64,000 nt of DNA from NCBI RefSeq assembly GCF_012103215.1, contig NZ_JAAVNE010000018.1:1-64000 (forward strand), written 5' to 3'. Positions 17,198 to 25,011 of this stretch are shown one piece after another. The notes beneath the pieces were generated by a model. It saw only the letters and a program-made list of their open reading frames with translations, did no database searches and was not told the origin of the DNA. The position numbers and the translations under genes were made by a program. Positions within the stretch are counted from its first letter, which is position 1. Each line of letters opens with the position of its first letter. The DNA is from Falsiroseomonas selenitidurans. GTDB taxonomy: Bacteria > Pseudomonadota > Alphaproteobacteria > Acetobacterales > Acetobacteraceae.

Positions 17198-18817
17198 TCA
17201 GCGCACCATCGCCACCAGCCCGCTCTGCTCCCGCACCGCGTCGAAGCGCAGGTCGGGAAACTCCTCCTCCGCCCGCTTGCGGCGCCAGTCGCTGCCGAAC
17301 AGGGCGACATATTCGCCGTCATGGTCGGTCGCCGTGTCGCCGCGGTTGGTGGTGGCCCAGCGTTCCACCGCCGCGCGGTCGCCCTTGGGCGAGGAGATCC
17401 AGCGCATGGTCTGCCAGCGGGTCTCGTCGAATCCCGCCGGCACGCTGTATTCGAAGGAAAGGCGGGATTTCAGCACGTCCAGCTGCAGCTGCCCCACCAC
17501 GCCGACCACGGGCGGGGAGCCATCCAGCGGCCGGAACACCTGCACCACGCCTTCCTCCGCCAGCTGGTCCAGCGCGGTGCGCAGCTTCTTCGCCAGCATC
17601 GGGTCGCCAAGCCGCACATGGCGCAGGATCTCGGGCGCGAAGCTGGGCACGCCGCGGAAGTTGATGTCCTCGCCCTCGGTCAGCGTGTCGCCGATGCGCA
17701 GCGTGCCGTGGTTGGCGATGCCCACCACATCGCCCGGCCAGGCCTCCTCCGCCACCTGGCGCTCCTTGGCGAAGAAGAACAGCGGCGCGTTCACCGGCAC
17801 CTGCTTGCCGGTGCGCACCTGGCGCAGCCGCATGCCCTTGGTCAGCCGGCCGGAACACAGCCGCAGGAAGGCCACGCGGTCGCGGTGGTTGGGGTCCATG
17901 TTCGCCTGCACCTTGAAGACGAAGCCGGTCAGCCTGTCCTCCGCCGCATGCACCGGGCGCTTGTCCGCGGCGCGGTCGCCCGGCGGGGGCGCGTAGTCCG
18001 CCAGCCCCTCCAGCAGGTGGCCGACGCCGAAATCCCGCAGCGCGGAGCCGAAATACACCGGTGTCAGCGTGCCTTCGCGGAATTTCGCGAGGTCGAAGGC
18101 GGCCAGGCCGGCCTCGGCCAGCAGGATGTCCTCCGACAATTGCGTGGCACGTTCCTCGCCCACCAGGGCGGCGATGCGCGGGTCGTCTGGCCCCTCCACC
18201 GCGATGCCGCCTTCCTCCGTCGCATCCACCGGCATCAGGCGCTTCGCCAGGATGTCGTAGGTGCCCCAGAAGGTGCTGGCGCGGCCCACCGGCCAGGCGA
18301 CGGGGGCGGCGTCCAGCGCCAGGGTCTGCTGGATCTCGTCGATCAGCGCGAAGGGGTCCAGCGCCTCCCGGTCCATCTTGTTGACGAAGGTGACGATGGG
18401 AATGTCCCGCAGCCGGCACACCTCGAACAGTTTTCGAGTCTGACTCTCGATGCCTTTCGCGGCGTCGAGAACCATCACGGCGGCGTCGACCGCCGTCAGG
18501 GTGCGGTAGGTGTCCTCCGAGAAATCCTCGTGGCCCGGCGTGTCCAGCAGGTTGAACACCATGCCGTCGCGCTCGAAGGTCATGACGGAGGTGGCGACGG
18601 AAATGCCGCGGTCCTGCTCGATCTTCATCCAGTCCGACCGGGTGCGCCGCGCATTGCCCTTGGCGCGCACCGCCCCGGCGAGCTGGATGGCGCCGCCCTT
18701 CAGCAGCAGCTTTTCCGTCAGCGTGGTCTTGCCGGCGTCCGGGTGCGCGATGATCGCGAAGGTGCGGCGCCGCGCGGCTTCGCGCGCGACGATATCGGTG
18801 GCGGAGGTATCGCTCAT
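17198..18817 (-). CDS. prfC: Peptide chain release factor 3
   Basis: 539-residue translational GTPase that recycles RF1/RF2. G1 AHPDAGKTTLTEKLL, switch I DWMKIEQDRGISVATSV, G3 DTPGHEDFSEDTYRTL and G4 NKMDREALDP are all present. The C-terminal RF3 features VVGVVGQLQLDVLKSRLSFEY and RWISSP distinguish it from EF-G. ATG 18817 is chosen, and an in-frame ATG 9 bases earlier is possible. Length is usual for RF3 (~530). It appears monocistronic: the upstream neighbour on the same strand starts beyond a 50-base gap and is unrelated. Confidence 0.95.
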   Translation of the reverse strand: MSDTSATDIVAREAARRRTFAIIAHPDAGKTTLTEKLLLKGGAIQLAGAVRAKGNARRTRSDWMKIEQDRGISVATSVMTFERDGMVFNLLDTPGHEDFSEDTYRTLTAVDAAVMVLDAAKGIESQTRKLFEVCRLRDIPIVTFVNKMDREALDPFALIDEIQQTLALDAAPVAWPVGRASTFWGTYDILAKRLMPVDATEEGGIAVEGPDDPRIAALVGEERATQLSEDILLAEAGLAAFDLAKFREGTLTPVYFGSALRDFGVGHLLEGLADYAPPPGDRAADKRPVHAAEDRLTGFVFKVQANMDPNHRDRVAFLRLCSGRLTKGMRLRQVRTGKQVPVNAPLFFFAKERQVAEEAWPGDVVGIANHGTLRIGDTLTEGEDINFRGVPSFAPEILRHVRLGDPMLAKKLRTALDQLAEEGVVQVFRPLDGSPPVVGVVGQLQLDVLKSRLSFEYSVPAGFDETRWQTMRWISSPKGDRAAVERWATTNRGDTATDHDGEYVALFGSDWRRKRAEEEFPDLRFDAVREQSGLVAMVR

Positions 18818-18869
18818 GCCCCGCATATAGCCCCGGGCGCGGCGCTTTGCGATTCAGGCCGGAAGCCGG

Positions 18870-20084
18870 TCAGCCCAGCAGGCGGTCCGGGTCGGGGATG
18901 GCGAGGTCCGTGCCCTCCGCCACCAGCCGCAGGCCGGGGCGGCCGGCCGCGCCCTCCGGCAGCTTCAGGCGGAAGGCGCAGAATCCCCCGGCGATCCCAG
19001 CCGCCGCCAGGTCCGGCCGGTGCAGCTGCGCCCGGGTGGCGGCCCAGGGGGCGGGCAGGGGCGCGCCCTCGGCCACCAGCCGCAGCGTCACCGGCCCGGC
19101 TGCCAGAAGGTCCGTGGCCCAGCCATGCAGCGTGCCATCCTGAACCCGGTCCAGCCGGCCGAGCAGGTTGCGCGGCCGGGGGTGGGCCACCGGCGGCGCG
19201 GCCAGGAAGGCGGCGAGAAGCGCATGGTCCGCGCTGGCCTGCACCGCCGCCGCCCAGGGCGGCAGGGCGTCGTCGGCGCGGAATTCGTAGCGTTCATACA
19301 CCAGGTCGCCGGCGCCTTCCGCCAGCGCCGCCTGGCAGCGGCCGAAGGCGGCCAGCGCCGCCTCGAAATCCGGCCCCTCCGCCGCGCAATCTGCGGCCAG
19401 CCGGGCGCGGGCGGCTTCGTGCAGGGCGAGGTCGGTGGCGAACAGCGCCCGATGCGCCGCCGCCGCTGCCCGGGCCTGCCGCCGCGCCGCTTCCTGTGCC
19501 GGGTCCAGCCGCGTCACGTTGCGGGCCACGTACAGCGGCGGCCCCCAGCCCAGCCGGCGGGCCATCAGCAGCAGGGAGCGGTCGAAATCCTCCGCCACGC
19601 CGACCACGGCGATGGCGTCCCGCAGATTGGCCAGCGCCGCGTCCCGCAGCGGCCGCGTGGCGCGGCCGGCGATCTGCTGCGCCTGCGCCTCGCCGCGGCC
19701 GTGGCGGCCGGTCAGGAAGCCCATCGGCGTCAGCGCGCCCGACAGGATCTCCGCCCGCTGCTGGTGGTGCGGGTAGCTGAAGGCGTAGAAGTACTCGGAC
19801 AGCACGCGCTCCACCGGGTCGCGCAGCATGGTGAAGTACAGGCAGGGCTCCCGCAGCGCCTCATGCAGGCCGAGGAACTGGTGCCCGGTCAGCAGCGTCA
19901 CCGGCGGCCGGGTCGCCATCACCTGGCGCAGCTGCGCGCCGATCTCCGGCATCGGCCGGCGGTCGCCGGCGCCGAGGTCCACATACAGCACATGCCGCGC
20001 CCCGTACTGGCGCGAAAGGACGGTGCGCAGCGAGGACCCCGCGGTCTTCGGCACATGCAGGAAGACGTGGTGCGGCGCCGTCAC
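18870..20084 (-). CDS. Sulfotransferase family 2-like protein
   Basis: 404 residues. The N-terminal 300 residues look like a PAPS-dependent sulfotransferase of the family-2 type: the 5'-phosphosulfate loop FLHVPKTAGSSLRTVL at residues ~7-22, and the 3'-phosphate-binding LRDPVERVLSEYFYAF around residue 87. The C-terminal ~100 residues (GRLDRVQDGTLHGWATD to FCAFRLKLP) form a separate module that I do not recognise with confidence. It resembles small beta-rich modules attached to glycan-modifying enzymes. Its start overlaps the DUF1796 gene (ATGA), so the two are coexpressed. Probable role: sulfation of a surface glycan or small molecule; acceptor unknown. Confidence 0.75.
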   Translation of the reverse strand: MTAPHHVFLHVPKTAGSSLRTVLSRQYGARHVLYVDLGAGDRRPMPEIGAQLRQVMATRPPVTLLTGHQFLGLHEALREPCLYFTMLRDPVERVLSEYFYAFSYPHHQQRAEILSGALTPMGFLTGRHGRGEAQAQQIAGRATRPLRDAALANLRDAIAVVGVAEDFDRSLLLMARRLGWGPPLYVARNVTRLDPAQEAARRQARAAAAAHRALFATDLALHEAARARLAADCAAEGPDFEAALAAFGRCQAALAEGAGDLVYERYEFRADDALPPWAAAVQASADHALLAAFLAAPPVAHPRPRNLLGRLDRVQDGTLHGWATDLLAAGPVTLRLVAEGAPLPAPWAATRAQLHRPDLAAAGIAGGFCAFRLKLPEGAAGRPGLRLVAEGTDLAIPDPDRLLG

Positions 20085-20845
20085 GCCAGGCGCACCCGCG
20101 GCGTGTTGTTGGAGATGGCGAGGCTGGCCGCCGCATCCTCCCGCAGCCCGAGGGGCCCGGGCTTCAGTCCCAGCGCGGCGAAGGCTTCCTGGAAGATGTG
20201 CACCGGCTCCGCATAGCCCTGGCCGGGCGGCAGGTTGGGCAGCCGGGCGCCGCTGTCCGGCAGGCGGATCACCGTGCCGCCGTCGAGGTCGAGCCGCCGG
20301 GGCTTGCCGATCTCCACCACCACCACCCGCAGCTTCGCCCCCAGCCTGCCGCGCAGGGCGGCCACGAGGTCCCGGGGCGCGAGAAAGCCGTTCAGCGCCG
20401 GGTTGCTGCCGCCATCCGGGGTGCCACCGGGCCAGCCGCCGAAACTGCCGTTCAGTACCGCCAGCGGCCGCTCCGCCCGCGCCAGATCCGCCCAGAGCCG
20501 GGCGAACAGGGCGGTGTATTTGGCGTTCAGCCGCTCGATCGCCGCCTCGGCGATCGGCCGCACCAGCGCGCCGTCACGGTCGAAATCATGGTGGTGCAGC
20601 AGGTTCAGCCGGCGGTTGTAGACGCTGTTCGTGCCATCCGCCGGCTCGGTCACCGCCAGATCCTCGCGCGCCACCTGGAAGCGGAAGCCCGGCTCCAGCA
20701 GCGCCAGCATCGACTTCGCCGGCGTGATCCACCAATCGAAGGGATAGGCGCGGTCGGTCTCGAAATGGTGACGGAGATTCCAGGTGTTGCGGCAATTGGG
20801 GCCAAGGCTGAAGACCAGGTCGGGGTCGTGCATCCCGTCATCCAT
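20081..20845 (-). CDS. DUF1796 family putative cysteine peptidase-like protein
   Basis: 254 residues. The N-terminus carries the DUF1796 hallmark LGPNCRNTWNLRHHFETDRAYPFDWW with its conserved Cys, then TPAKSMLALLE and a central NRRLNLLHHHDF with candidate His residues. The C-terminal half (LAVLNGSFGGW, KLRVVVVEIGKPR) is an alpha/beta domain. DUF1796 proteins are described as papain-like and often sit beside glycosyl- or sulfotransferases; no substrate is known. ATG 20845 is chosen over Met5. It is upstream of and overlaps the sulfotransferase gene. Confidence 0.72.
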   Translation of the reverse strand: MDDGMHDPDLVFSLGPNCRNTWNLRHHFETDRAYPFDWWITPAKSMLALLEPGFRFQVAREDLAVTEPADGTNSVYNRRLNLLHHHDFDRDGALVRPIAEAAIERLNAKYTALFARLWADLARAERPLAVLNGSFGGWPGGTPDGGSNPALNGFLAPRDLVAALRGRLGAKLRVVVVEIGKPRRLDLDGGTVIRLPDSGARLPNLPPGQGYAEPVHIFQEAFAALGLKPGPLGLREDAAASLAISNNTPRVRLA

Positions 20846-21031
20846 GCCTGGGTGGCGTCCCTGTGCGTGAAGCGCCAGCTTTATGGGCGCCGGCGTCGGC
20901 GCACAAGCTGCCGGGCCCGCGGGGCCGGGCGCCGATCGCGGCGCCCGAGCATCGGCATGGGGTGAGGGTTGCGCCGGACGCGCAGCGATCCCCCCTTTTC
21001 CCCGGGGTGCGCAACGGCTACATAGGCGCCC

Positions 21032-21469
21032 ATGCAGGCACGAAAACTGTTCGACTTCAATGACCGTCGCAATGCGGCGGAAGAGGCCCGTAAGAAGGCA
21101 GCGGAAAAGTTCCAGGCGCTGAAGTCGCGCCTCGACGATCCCGCGGTGCAGGCCAAGCTGGCCGAGCAGAAGGCCATCGCGGACGCGCGCGCCCAGCGCC
21201 TGGCCGAGCGCGCCGCCGAGAAGGCCGCGGAAGCCGCCCGGATTGCCGCCGAGAAGGCCGCCGCCGAAGCCGCCGCCGCTGCCGCCCGGCGCGAGGCGGA
21301 GCGCTTGGCCGCCGAGGAGGCGATGCGCAACCGCGCCGCCGAGATCGACGCCGCCAACCGCGCTTCCATTCTCGACGCCGAGAAGAAGGCCCGTGCCCTG
21401 GCCATGGCCGCGGAGCAGAAGGCCAAGCGCGACGCGCGCTACGCCGCCCGCAAGGCGCGCACCAAGTAG
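21032..21469 (+). CDS. DUF6481-like charged coiled-coil protein
   Basis: 145-residue protein made almost wholly of a charged Ala/Glu/Arg/Lys helix. The start KLFDFNDRRNAAEEARKKAAEKFQALKSRLDDPAVQAKL and the end AEQKAKRDARYAARKARTK match the DUF6481 family as I know it: a short FNDR motif, then coiled coil, then a basic tail. The basic C-terminus could bind nucleic acid, but no function is established. It stands alone, divergent from the DUF1796 gene, and ends in a good intrinsic terminator. Confidence 0.75.
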   Translation: MQARKLFDFNDRRNAAEEARKKAAEKFQALKSRLDDPAVQAKLAEQKAIADARAQRLAERAAEKAAEAARIAAEKAAAEAAAAAARREAERLAAEEAMRNRAAEIDAANRASILDAEKKARALAMAAEQKAKRDARYAARKARTK

Positions 21470-21500
21470 CCTGCGGCGGGGCACATCCCGGCATGGGTCG

Positions 21501-21523
21501 AGGCGGGGGAAACCCCGCCTTTT
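21501..21523 (+). terminator. Intrinsic terminator of the DUF6481 gene
   Basis: Perfect 8-bp stem AGGCGGGG / CCCCGCCT with a GAAA tetraloop, followed at once by a TTTT run. It lies 31 bases after the stop, on the gene's own strand. This is one of only two places in the window with a clear hairpin-plus-T-run. Confidence 0.85.
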
Positions 21524-21550
21524 GCGTATCCGGCGCTTTTGCGCCTGGAT

Positions 21551-21707
21551 CAGGACCTCAGAGATCGTTTGAGAATGCCGGCGGCCGAGGGTCGGCAAGC
21601 GCTTTGTCGACCGTGCGAGGCGCCGGGCGCAGCCGATGCTGGTTGCAGCGCCAAGGTGGGCAACGCAGCAGGGATGGAAAAGCGCCCGCCGAACCGACCC
21701 GCTGGTG
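21551..21707 (+). repeat. Dispersed ~160-bp repeat, copy 1
   Basis: This stretch aligns over its whole length to the reverse complement of 51645-51810, with long identical cores such as AATGCCGGCGG, GAGGGTCGGCA, GGCGCCGGGCGC and CCGACCCGCTGGTG. The region between the DUF6481 terminator and the next gene (21524-21844) shows no gene I accept. The frame encoding RMPAAEGRQA and APGAADAGC is shared with copy 2, but the two frames drift apart at the end, so a protein role is doubtful. The remaining 21708-21844 holds a 12-bp palindrome GTGACCGGTCAC (21743-21754) and a hairpin. Confidence 0.75.
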
Positions 21708-21803
21708 TTCCCAAGGGTCTCTTGCACCGAAGCCCGGTGATCGTGACCGGTCACCGCCTCAATCGCCGGCTTCGCGGCGCGCCACCGGGCGCGGTCGCGC
21801 GCA

Positions 21804-21818
21804 CGGCCCTTCGGGCCG
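21804..21818 (-). terminator. Hairpin downstream of the minus-strand catabolic genes
   Basis: 6-bp GC stem CGGCCC / GGGCCG with a three-base loop, 26 bases beyond the stop of the racemase-fold gene on its strand. No T-run follows, so this is at best a weak or Rho-assisted terminator, but it is the only stem at the end of the six-gene run. Confidence 0.35.
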
Positions 21819-21844
21819 CAGGTCGGACCCTGGTGCGCCGCGTG

Positions 21845-22600
21845 TCAGATCTTCGCCGCCAGCTCCGGGCAGCACGCGCCCAGCGCCGCGCCGGGCCGCA
21901 GCCCCAGGTCGCGGCACGCGACGAAGGCACAGGCGAGGTTGGAGGAGACCATCGGCACGCCGAGGCGACCGGCCATCCAGCCCATCGCATCCAGCGTCGG
22001 CATCCCGGTGCCGGAGAGCAGCACCGTGCAATCCGCCGGCGGCGCCAGCCGTGCCAGCCCGTCCGCCACCTCCTCCGGTGAAAGCTCATAGGCGCGGAAG
22101 CGGTCGGAAAGCTTGAAGCTCTCCACCAGCTCGAGCCCGGCGGCGCGCCAGTAGCGTTCAGCGCGCTCCGTCAGCCAGCCCGGATAGGGCGAGAACAGCA
22201 GCAGCCGCTGCCGGCCCAGCGCCGCCAGCGCCGCGGCCAGGGCGCGCGCGGCCAGGATCACCGGCCGGCCCGCCGCCGCGGCCAGGCGCTGCTGCACCGC
22301 CGCATCCGCCTCCGGCGCCAGGGCGTAGCTGGGGCCCGTGATGCCGCTGATCACCGCATCCAGCGCCAGGTCGCCGAAATCGCCCAGCGCCGCTTCCATC
22401 GCCGCCGGATAGGCGGCGTTGCGCTGTTCCAGCGTGGTGCCGGGCATCACCGGCAGGCGCGTCACATGCAGCGCAGCCCCTGGCGGCAGCAGGTCGCGCA
22501 GTTCCGGCTCCACCGCCGGGTTGGCGGAAGGGGCCAGCAGGCCGATGCGGTGCGTCGGCAGGTGGCGCGGCGCGGGCCAAGGGGACATGCTGGCGCTCAT
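21845..22600 (-). CDS. Asp/Glu racemase superfamily protein (maleate isomerase / arylmalonate decarboxylase-like)
   Basis: 251 residues. The fold is recognisable from HRIGLLAPSANPAVEPELRDLLPP, the central RLLLFSPYPGWLTERAERYW, and the closing LGVPMVSSNLA. In maleate isomerase both catalytic loops carry Cys (one in a CTS-type loop, one in an SCTN-type loop). Here they read SGITGPS (residues 85-91) and LSGTGMPT (195-202), so both expected cysteines are absent. Cys191 is close to the second loop but not in register. The reaction is therefore unassigned. The start overlaps the FAD monooxygenase stop (ATGA), and it is last in the catabolic run. Confidence 0.75.
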   Translation of the reverse strand: MSASMSPWPAPRHLPTHRIGLLAPSANPAVEPELRDLLPPGAALHVTRLPVMPGTTLEQRNAAYPAAMEAALGDFGDLALDAVISGITGPSYALAPEADAAVQQRLAAAAGRPVILAARALAAALAALGRQRLLLFSPYPGWLTERAERYWRAAGLELVESFKLSDRFRAYELSPEEVADGLARLAPPADCTVLLSGTGMPTLDAMGWMAGRLGVPMVSSNLACAFVACRDLGLRPGAALGACCPELAAKI

Positions 22601-23745
22601 GCCGGGGTGCCCGCCGTGGCGATGTCGAGCATCGAGGCCTCCCGCGCCCAATCCAGCGCCTGGGCCGGGGAAAGCCCCGCCATGCGGGCCACCTCCGCCC
22701 CCGGCGCGGCGGCCACGCGGCTGTCGGTGCGCGGCAGCAGCGCCTCCCGCACCACGCGCAGCCGGGCTTCCGCCCAATGGTCCAGCAGCCGGTCCTCGCC
22801 GCCATCCAGCACGCGTTCCAGCGTCGCGGCCAGCGTCATGGCATCGTGGATGCCGGCATTCATGTTCATGCCGCCGCGGGTGTTGGTCAGGTGCGCGGCA
22901 TCGCCCGCCAGCAGCACCCGCCCGGCGCGGCAGGCGGTGGCCATGGCGCGCTGCACGCCATAGACATCCCGCCCGGCGATCTCGAGGTCGCGCGCCTCGG
23001 GCAGGAAGCGGGCGATGCGGGCGCGGGCGTGGTCCTCCGCCATCGCGGCCTCGTCCGACATCGCCGGCGGGATGCGGAAGATCAGCCGCCAGACCGCCGG
23101 CATGCGCAGCAGGGAACAGGTGCCCTCGGCATCGGCCAGGTAGCCCAGCCCGTCCAGCCCCGGCACCACCGTCCGCAGGTCCAGCGGCGTCAGCAGCCGC
23201 AGCACCCGGTGGGCGTAGTCGCTGGTCTCCACCCCGATGCCGGCCAGGCCGCGCAGCGCGCCGGAGGCGCCGTCGCAGCCCACCGCGTAGCGGGCGCGCA
23301 GCGTGCTGCCATCCGCCGCGCGCAGCGTCACGCCTTCGGCATCCTGCGCCAGGGCGATGACGCCGGCGGCAAACCGCACGCAGCCCTCGGGCAGGGCGGC
23401 CAGCAGCGCCGGTGTCAGGTCCTGCTGTTCACGGTGCCAGCGGAAGGGAAAGCCCGTCTCACCGGCCAGGATGCCAAGGTCGAGGCTGGCGCTGGCGCCG
23501 TCCTCCACCTGTCGCCACAGGATGCGGTCCACCCGCACCCCGCCGGGCAGCAGCGGCGCCAGCACGCCCAGGCCGTGCAGCGCATCGAGCGTCGGCGGGT
23601 GGAAGGTGGAAGCGCGGGAGGCGGCGGACAGGCCCGGCCGCTTCTCCAGCACCCGCACGGCGATGCCGCTGCGGCTCAGCGCCAGGGCCAGGGCCAGCCC
23701 CACCGGGCCGGCGCCGACGATCGCGATCTCGGTCTCACCGTACAT
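22597..23745 (-). CDS. FAD-dependent aromatic-ring monooxygenase (PHBH family)
   Basis: 382 residues. The dinucleotide-binding motif IAIVGAGPVGLALALALSRSG is at residues 7-27. The second FAD motif GRVLLAGDAAHLTNTRGGMNMNAGIHDA includes the GD and the GxNxGxxDA part typical of class A flavin monooxygenases. A DG motif lies in YAVGCDGASGALRGL. It should hydroxylate an aromatic or enol substrate using NAD(P)H and O2. The ATG lies 11 bases inside the end of the MmgE/PrpD gene, and the racemase-fold gene overlaps downstream. The substrate cannot be told from sequence. Confidence 0.86.
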   Translation of the reverse strand: MYGETEIAIVGAGPVGLALALALSRSGIAVRVLEKRPGLSAASRASTFHPPTLDALHGLGVLAPLLPGGVRVDRILWRQVEDGASASLDLGILAGETGFPFRWHREQQDLTPALLAALPEGCVRFAAGVIALAQDAEGVTLRAADGSTLRARYAVGCDGASGALRGLAGIGVETSDYAHRVLRLLTPLDLRTVVPGLDGLGYLADAEGTCSLLRMPAVWRLIFRIPPAMSDEAAMAEDHARARIARFLPEARDLEIAGRDVYGVQRAMATACRAGRVLLAGDAAHLTNTRGGMNMNAGIHDAMTLAATLERVLDGGEDRLLDHWAEARLRVVREALLPRTDSRVAAAPGAEVARMAGLSPAQALDWAREASMLDIATAGTPA

Positions 23746-25009
23746 CGAACAGGCCTTCCGCCGGGGCATCGTGCAGCAGGGCGGCGATGGCGCGCCGTGT
23801 GCCGTCCGGCCCCAGGACGGGGCCGGCATAGGCACGGAACTTCGCCACCGTCTCATCCTCCGACATCGGCCGGTCGGCATCGCCGGTGACGCTGGTGACG
23901 CGGGCTTCCGCCGCGCCGATGCGCACCGTGGCGCCGCGCGCCCCGGCGGCGGTCAGCGCCGCATCCTCCTCCAGCACCACCGCCGCTTCCAGCGCCCTGA
24001 TCCGCGGGTCCGCCAGCGCCGCCTCGGTATAGGCGGCGGGGCCGAGCCCGCCCTGGGCGAGGGCCGCCGCCACCGCCCAGCTCAGGCTGAACTGCGCGGC
24101 GATGGCCGCGCGCGGCGCCCGGTTGCCGGCATAGCGCAGCGCCTCCGCATAGGTGGCGATGGTGATGCGGGATGGCACGCCTTGCACCTTCGGCCGCAGC
24201 GCCAGTGCCGCTTCGGCCGCATAATGCGCGTGGCGGACGCCGGCATGTGGCTTCTGGTAGGACTCCAGCAGCAGAAAGGTGCCGGCGGGCGCCGTCACGG
24301 CAGGGCTCTCATGGCCCAGGGCGATGCGGCGGGCCTCGGCGAATCCCTCCCTCGGGGCGTCCATGCCGGCGGCGGCGGCGGCGGCGGCCATCTGGCCGAG
24401 CAGCGCGGCGTGGCTGGCATAGCTGTTGCGGCCATCCATCCCGGCCGCGATCGGCGCATACAGCGCGAAGGGGATCTGGCAGGCGGCCAGGCGCACCGCG
24501 CGCCCCACCCCGGCCATATCCAGCCCGGCCAGCCGCGCCGCCGCCGCGGCGGCGCCCAGGCTGTGCCAGGAGCCATCGACATGCATGCCCGGCCGGATGC
24601 GCCAGGCCTCCCCGGCGCGGGCCGCGACCTCATACCCCAGGGCGAAGGCGGCCAGGGCCAGGGCGGGGTCGGCGCCCTGCGCGCGCGCCACCAGGGCCAG
24701 CGGCGCCACCGGCAGCGCCGGCCGGCCATGCGCGCGGGCCAGCCCCTCATTCGCCTCGTCCCAGCAGGTGGCCGCCGCCAGCACGGCGGCTGCCGCGCCC
24801 GGGGCCAGCATGGCGCCGGCCAGGTGCAGCTTGCCGGGGAAGGGCGCTGCCATCGCCGCGGCGAAGGCGGCGACGCGCGGATGCGCCAGCCCGGCCAGGG
24901 CGCAGCCCAGGCTGTCCAGCAGCAGCCGCCGCGCCTTGCCGGCGGCGGCTTCGCCCGCAGGGCCCGCCGTCGATGGCCCGGCGAAGGCCCAGTCGATGAT
25001 GTCCTGCAA
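23735..25009 (-). CDS. MmgE/PrpD family protein
   Basis: 424 residues. It shows KARRLLLDSLGCALAGLAHPRV, GRPALPVAPLALVARAQG, FALGYEVAARAGEAW, and GSWHSLGAAAAAARLAGLD in the helical N-terminal domain. ESYQKPHAGVRHAHYAAEAALAL follows in the catalytic region and RPMSEDETVAKFRAY at the C-terminus. The family covers 2-methylcitrate dehydratase, cis-aconitate decarboxylase and iminodisuccinate epimerase, all acting on small polycarboxylates. No ATG fits; TTG at 25009, three bases before the Bug gene stop, is chosen. The context suggests processing of an imported carboxylic acid. Confidence 0.84.
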   Translation of the reverse strand: MQDIIDWAFAGPSTAGPAGEAAAGKARRLLLDSLGCALAGLAHPRVAAFAAAMAAPFPGKLHLAGAMLAPGAAAAVLAAATCWDEANEGLARAHGRPALPVAPLALVARAQGADPALALAAFALGYEVAARAGEAWRIRPGMHVDGSWHSLGAAAAAARLAGLDMAGVGRAVRLAACQIPFALYAPIAAGMDGRNSYASHAALLGQMAAAAAAAGMDAPREGFAEARRIALGHESPAVTAPAGTFLLLESYQKPHAGVRHAHYAAEAALALRPKVQGVPSRITIATYAEALRYAGNRAPRAAIAAQFSLSWAVAAALAQGGLGPAAYTEAALADPRIRALEAAVVLEEDAALTAAGARGATVRIGAAEARVTSVTGDADRPMSEDETVAKFRAYAGPVLGPDGTRRAIAALLHDAPAEGLFDVR

Positions 25010-25011
25010 GA

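Noticed and set aside
21539-22081. Protein-coding gene covering dispersed repeat copy 1
   Set aside because: The frame runs into the opposite-strand racemase-fold gene, and its similarity to copy 2 ends with the DNA repeat.
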